From WHTX01 sp038255145 (GTDB lineage Bacteria; Actinomycetota; Acidimicrobiia; Acidimicrobiales; CAIXPF01), in contig JBBSLP010000057.1 in the NCBI GenBank assembly GCA_038255145.1, positions 1 to 40,054 on the forward strand: a stretch of 40,054 nucleotides of DNA, in the 5' to 3' direction. The notes beneath the pieces were generated by a model. It was not told the origin of the DNA, did not search any database, and saw nothing but the letters and a program-made list of their open reading frames with translations. Position numbers and translations under genes: made by a program. This document shows positions 36,643-40,054 of this stretch, piece by piece. Within the stretch, counting starts at the first letter, position 1. The number at the start of each line of letters is the position of its first letter.

Positions 36643-38085
36643 TCAGCCCGAGGCCACCTCGCCCGAGGTGAGGCGGGCCTTGTCGGCCGCGGCCTGGCCA
36701 CTGGCCCAGCCCGCGCCGTCGTAGCTACGACGGGTTCGCATGGATCGCAGCGTGCCGAAGCGCTCTTCCAGGTAGTCGTCGACCACCTCGGCCCTGGACC
36801 GGAGCACGGGAAGGAAGTCCCCACCCCTCTCGGCGGCGACCTCGGCGTACACGGCGGCGTTGATCTCCTCGAGGCGCTGGCCGATGCGGTGCGTGAACGC
36901 GGTGAGGAAGGACTGGCGGTAGGACTGGCTGCGGGTCCGGGTGCCGGCCGGGGCTCGCCGGGCCGCCTCGGCCAGGGCCGACTGCGCCTGGACCAGGAGC
37001 GATGTGAACAGCAGCTCGACGGCGGCGACGTCGTCGGCGAACCCGATGACGGTGGACAGGGCCACCTCGGCGATGAGGACCGTGCGGCACCGCCCGGCCG
37101 AGGCGACGGTCTGCAGGAGCAGCGCCTTGGCGTCGACGTAGGGGGCGTCGATGGGGACGCGGATCTGTACCGGCAGCTCGCCCGCGGTCTTGGCCCGGTC
37201 ACCGACCAGGGCGGCGTCGATGGCGTGGCGGGTCATGAGCTCCTGGGCCTTGGCCGTGAACGCGGTGGCCTCGGCCTCGAACGTGGTGGACTCCGCCTTG
37301 GCCAACAGGTTGCGGATCTTGTCGAGCATGGGGTTGGACTCGGCGCCACGGGTGGGCGGGTCGCCGGCGGCCGATGACGGGGGTGGCACCGCACCGGGTC
37401 CGGAACCCTCGGCGCCCGGGGGCGGCAGGATGGGCTCGAGTCGGGGCAGCCAGACGAGGTTGGCCAGCGCGTCCAGTACGACGGTCACCACGCCAGCTCG
37501 GGACAGGCCCAGTCCCGGCGCCCAACGGGCCAGCCAGCCAGGGCGACCGTCGACCACGGGCAGGCCCAACCCATCGAACTGCGCCATCCACCGTCGGTCG
37601 AGGCTGGCCCCGGGGCGGATGGCGTGGTCGGTGGCCATGGCCAGCCCGATCAGCTGGGCCGCGGCCTTCCGCTCGCTGCCCAGCCGGGCCTGGCGGTGCA
37701 GCTCGGCCGGTTGCCAGCCCATGGTCCACACCCTGCCCACCGCCAGCAGTAGCGCGACCTCGGCCTGGTGGTCGGCCACGGCAGGGTGGACCGCGGCCAA
37801 CGCCTGCATGCCCGGGAGCCAATGCCCGCGACGCATCTGCGTGGCCGTGTCCGACCACAGGTCGAACACGTCGGCTTCGTGCGCCGCCCGCCGCCGCTCC
37901 TCGGCCGCCCGTCGCTCGTGCTCTCTGGCCGACGACTCGTCTGTCGACCACCCCGCTGGCGCCGACGGCCCGCTGGCCGACCACCCGGATGCACCGGTGC
38001 TGGACCTGGGCTGGGCCCGGCCGCCATGGCCGCTGGCCCTCGACTTCGCCTTGGCCGCCCGCCGCGCCCGGTTGTCCCTGCCCAT
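36643..38085 (-). CDS. DUF2786-domain protein
   Basis: The 480-residue protein has a basic low-complexity N-terminus (about 1-70), a helical middle region and a DUF2786 segment MLDKIRNLLAKAESTTFEAEATAFTAKAQELMTRH at about 253-287. A C-terminal helical region (about 300-480) follows, with RSQSYRQSFLTAFTHRIGQRL. DUF2786 proteins are thought to be related to zinc-associated or nucleic-acid-linked proteins, but no function is established. TAGCGT lies 7 nt before the ATG at 38085, with no ribosome-binding site, fitting a leaderless transcript. Confidence 0.8.
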   Translation of the reverse strand: MGRDNRARRAAKAKSRASGHGGRAQPRSSTGASGWSASGPSAPAGWSTDESSAREHERRAAEERRRAAHEADVFDLWSDTATQMRRGHWLPGMQALAAVHPAVADHQAEVALLLAVGRVWTMGWQPAELHRQARLGSERKAAAQLIGLAMATDHAIRPGASLDRRWMAQFDGLGLPVVDGRPGWLARWAPGLGLSRAGVVTVVLDALANLVWLPRLEPILPPPGAEGSGPGAVPPPSSAAGDPPTRGAESNPMLDKIRNLLAKAESTTFEAEATAFTAKAQELMTRHAIDAALVGDRAKTAGELPVQIRVPIDAPYVDAKALLLQTVASAGRCRTVLIAEVALSTVIGFADDVAAVELLFTSLLVQAQSALAEAARRAPAGTRTRSQSYRQSFLTAFTHRIGQRLEEINAAVYAEVAAERGGDFLPVLRSRAEVVDDYLEERFGTLRSMRTRRSYDGAGWASGQAAADKARLTSGEVASG

Positions 38086-38092
38086 GGCCGAG

Positions 38093-38098
38093 ACGCTA
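38093..38098 (-). promoter_or_regulatory. -10-like TAGCGT of the DUF2786 gene
   Basis: On the minus strand TAGCGT is followed by 7 nt and the ATG at 38085; no ribosome-binding site is present. Confidence 0.45.
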
Positions 38099-38142
38099 GG
38101 TCAGGGGTGTGACAGCCGAGCGGACGGGCACCGGTCGAAAAC

Positions 38143-39063
38143 TCAGGACAGCAGGGGGATGACCTCGGTGGCCAGCCGTTCGATCTGGTCGGCGTCCTGC
38201 GCCAGGGGGTTGAGCATGATGAGCTCGGCGCCAGCGTCGATCACCGCCCGCAGTCCGTCGGCCACCACCTCGGGGGGTCCGTAGACGGCGACGGGGGTCA
38301 GGTCGGGCAGGCCGAAGTAGTCGTAGAGGCCGTGCAGGCCGGCGGTCACCGTGCGCCGGGCCCGGTCGACGTCGTCGTCGACGGCCAGGTAGACCCGCTT
38401 GGCCAGCCCGAACGTCGCCGGATCCCGGCCGGCGTCGTCGAGGGCCTGGCGGGCCACCGCCACCTGGTCGGCGAACTGCGCCGTGGTGGCCGAACCGGCG
38501 CCGAAGAAGCCGTCGGCCCGGTGCACGGCCCGGCGCACGGCCTGGGGATGGCCGGCGCCGAACCAGACGGGCGGGCCCGGCTTCTGGAAGGGCTTGGGCT
38601 CCATGGCCACCCCCTTCAGCTGCCAGAAGCGCCCGTCGAGGTCGACCCGGGGTTCGCTCCACAGGGCCCGCACCAGGTCGAGACCCTCGTTGAAGCGGGC
38701 CACGAAGCTGTCCCCCTCCACCCCGAAGGCGGCGAAGGCGCGGAAGCCGCCGCCGTTGCCCACCCCGACCTCGAGCCGTCCCCGGCTGAGCTGGTCCAGG
38801 CTGGCCAGGTCCTTGGCCAGGTGCAGGGGGCTGTGCAGGGTGCTGACCAGTACCGAGCACCCCAGGCGGATGCGCTCGGTGCAGGCGGCGGCGTAGGCCA
38901 GCAGCTCGAGGGGGGAGACCATGGGCAGGGTGCCCACGACCTGCTCGGACGTCCAGGCGCTGTCGAAGCCCAGGGCCTCGGCCCGGGCCAGGAAGGCCTT
39001 CACGGCCGGGGGATGGAAGCTGCCGTCGGCCACGTACTGGGGGATGGCGATGCCGTAGCGCAT
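38143..39063 (-). CDS. LLM-class (luciferase-like) oxidoreductase, probably F420-dependent
   Basis: The 306-residue protein is a TIM-barrel enzyme of the luciferase-like family: MRYGIAIPQY at the first strand, ALGFDSAWTSEQVVG, ERIRLGCSVLVSTLHSPLHLAKDLASLDQLSRGRLEVGVGNG and the C-terminal GPPEVVADGLRAVIDAGAELIMLNP. The last two blocks are typical of coenzyme F420-dependent members. The substrate is unknown. The ATG has CAGGAG about 10 nt upstream. It begins 4 nt after the stop of the sigma-factor gene, so they are cotranscribed. Confidence 0.9.
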   Translation of the reverse strand: MRYGIAIPQYVADGSFHPPAVKAFLARAEALGFDSAWTSEQVVGTLPMVSPLELLAYAAACTERIRLGCSVLVSTLHSPLHLAKDLASLDQLSRGRLEVGVGNGGGFRAFAAFGVEGDSFVARFNEGLDLVRALWSEPRVDLDGRFWQLKGVAMEPKPFQKPGPPVWFGAGHPQAVRRAVHRADGFFGAGSATTAQFADQVAVARQALDDAGRDPATFGLAKRVYLAVDDDVDRARRTVTAGLHGLYDYFGLPDLTPVAVYGPPEVVADGLRAVIDAGAELIMLNPLAQDADQIERLATEVIPLLS

Positions 39064-39067
39064 CGGG

Positions 39068-40054
39068 TCACGCTCCTGGTCGGTGAGGTCGGGGGGTCGG
39101 GGGAGGGTCGAGGTCGCGGGGCTGTTCGAGCTGGGCGAGGCGGCGTTGCAGGAGCAGACGGTCGGCGCGGCTGGGGGCGAGCTCGACGGCCCGCAGCAGG
39201 GCGGCTCGGGCTTCGGCGCCCCGGTCCAGGCGGGTGAGGGCGTCAGCCCGGGCCGCGTGCCACAGGTGGGCCCGGTCCAGGCCGGTCGTGGCATCGAAGG
39301 CGGCCAGGCCGGCGGCGGGACCGTCGCGCTCGCTGACGGCCACCGCCCGGTTGAGGGCGATGACCGGGTTGGTCGACGCGCTGACCATGAGGTCGTAGAG
39401 GCCGATGATGCGATCCCAGTCGGTGTCGGCCCAGGTGGGCGCGGTGGCGTGGCTGGCGGCCAGGTGGGCCTGGAGCTGGTAGGGCCCGGCCGCCCCGCCT
39501 GAGCGGCGCACCGCTTCGGTCAGCAGGGCGGTGCCTTCACAGATGGCGCCGGCGTCCCAGCGACTGCGGTCCTGGTCGGCCAGGAGGACGGGATGGCCGG
39601 CGGCATCGGTGCGGGCCGGGCGGCGGGCGGCGGTGAACAACAGCAGGGCGAGGAGGGACAGGACCTCGGGCTCACCGGGCATGAGCTCGACGGGCAGGCG
39701 GGCCAGGCCCACGGCCTCGGCCTCGAGGTCGACCCGCACGACGTCGTCACCGCTGGTGGGAGCGTGGGCCTCCGTGGCGATGAGGTAGACGACGGCCAGC
39801 ACCGCGGGTAGGCGCTCGGGCAGCTCGGCATCGCTGGGGACCCGGTAGGGGATGTGGGCCACGGCGATCTTGCGACGGGCCCGGACCAGGCGCTTGGCCA
39901 TGGTGGCCTCGGGCACGAGGAAGGCCCGGGCGATGGCGTCCACGTCGAGGCCGGCCAGGGTGCGCAGGGCCAGGGCGACCTGGGCGTCGCGGGCCAGCGC
40001 GGGGTGGCAGCAGGTGAAGACCAGGCGCAGCAGGTCGTCGTGCACGGCGCTGTC
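39068..40054 (-). CDS. DUF6596-type ECF sigma factor, N-terminus cut by window edge
   Basis: The open frame enters from the right edge and gives 328 residues. The visible start, DDLLRLVFTCCHPAL, is the linker typical of the ECF group with a C-terminal DUF6596/TPR-like extension. A sigma-4 helix-turn-helix follows: AQVALALRTLAGLDVDAIARAFLVPEATMAKRLVRARRKI. The long helical extension (about residues 75-310) contains repeats such as NPVIALNRAVAVSERDGPAAGLAAFD. Sigma region 2 is outside the window. These sigma factors usually pair with a small YCII-like protein gene, which would lie beyond the edge. The adjacent oxidoreductase gene is probably in the same operon. Confidence 0.9.
   Translation of the reverse strand, partial: DSAVHDDLLRLVFTCCHPALARDAQVALALRTLAGLDVDAIARAFLVPEATMAKRLVRARRKIAVAHIPYRVPSDAELPERLPAVLAVVYLIATEAHAPTSGDDVVRVDLEAEAVGLARLPVELMPGEPEVLSLLALLLFTAARRPARTDAAGHPVLLADQDRSRWDAGAICEGTALLTEAVRRSGGAAGPYQLQAHLAASHATAPTWADTDWDRIIGLYDLMVSASTNPVIALNRAVAVSERDGPAAGLAAFDATTGLDRAHLWHAARADALTRLDRGAEARAALLRAVELAPSRADRLLLQRRLAQLEQPRDLDPPPTPRPHRPGA

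Overview
This is a very GC-rich, gene-dense window from what looks like a high-GC actinobacterium. The gene repertoire suggests an Acidimicrobiia-like lineage: luciferase-like oxidoreductases of the F420/FMN type, double-length CaiB/BaiF CoA-transferases, acyl-CoA ligase and carboxylase genes, a stand-alone LigD polymerase domain, DUF427 and DUF2786 proteins, and many genes without a Shine-Dalgarno sequence. That placement is an inference from gene content and base composition. I saw no rRNA or tRNA gene, no CRISPR array, and no insertion sequence or integrase.

Layout. 1-5.0 kb (minus strand): a secreted CHAP-domain protein cut by the left edge, a LigD-type primase-polymerase, a two-RCK potassium channel and an AMP-dependent acyl-CoA ligase. 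5.3-9.6 kb (plus): two overlapping DUF202 membrane proteins, a type III alkylsulfatase and a branched-chain-amino-acid-type substrate-binding lipoprotein. 9.7-11.7 kb (minus): an enoyl-CoA hydratase-like protein, a double DUF427 protein and a small membrane protein divergent from a TetR regulator (11.8-12.4 kb), with a striking 35-bp operator between them. 12.5-13.0 kb: a decayed ATPase/LuxR-type regulator. 13.2-20.9 kb (minus): an orphan membrane-anchored repeat protein, a fused CoA-transferase, a luciferase-like oxidoreductase and an alpha/beta-hydrolase-fold protein in one run, then a PaiB-like protein and an SDR. 21.0-25.3 kb (plus): a REP-like hairpin pair, an operator-covered promoter, a second fused CoA-transferase and a carboxyltransferase.

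25.4-28.7 kb (minus) holds the most unusual gene: a 1097-residue protein with an N-terminal TIR domain, an OB-like middle region and a C-terminal UPF1/DNA2-like superfamily 1 helicase. It is a candidate single-gene anti-phage system. 29.0-33.3 kb carries membrane and envelope genes: a multi-pass protein, a PAP2 phosphatase, an HtpX-like protease with a long Gly/Pro tail, a truncated membrane-anchored protein and an Excalibur lipoprotein. 33.5-36.6 kb has a MarR/DUF1398 divergent pair, an SRPBCC-ArsR pair and a ROK sugar kinase. 36.6-40.05 kb (minus) has a DUF2786 protein, a second luciferase-like oxidoreductase and a DUF6596-type sigma factor cut by the right edge.

How the genes work together: the acyl-CoA ligase, the two CoA-transferases, the carboxyltransferase, the enoyl-CoA hydratase-like protein, the SDR and the luciferase-like enzymes point to catabolism of lipophilic or carboxylic substrates, although no complete pathway can be read here. 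Many genes have a TAnnnT hexamer 6-8 nt before the start codon and no ribosome-binding site, so leaderless transcription appears common.
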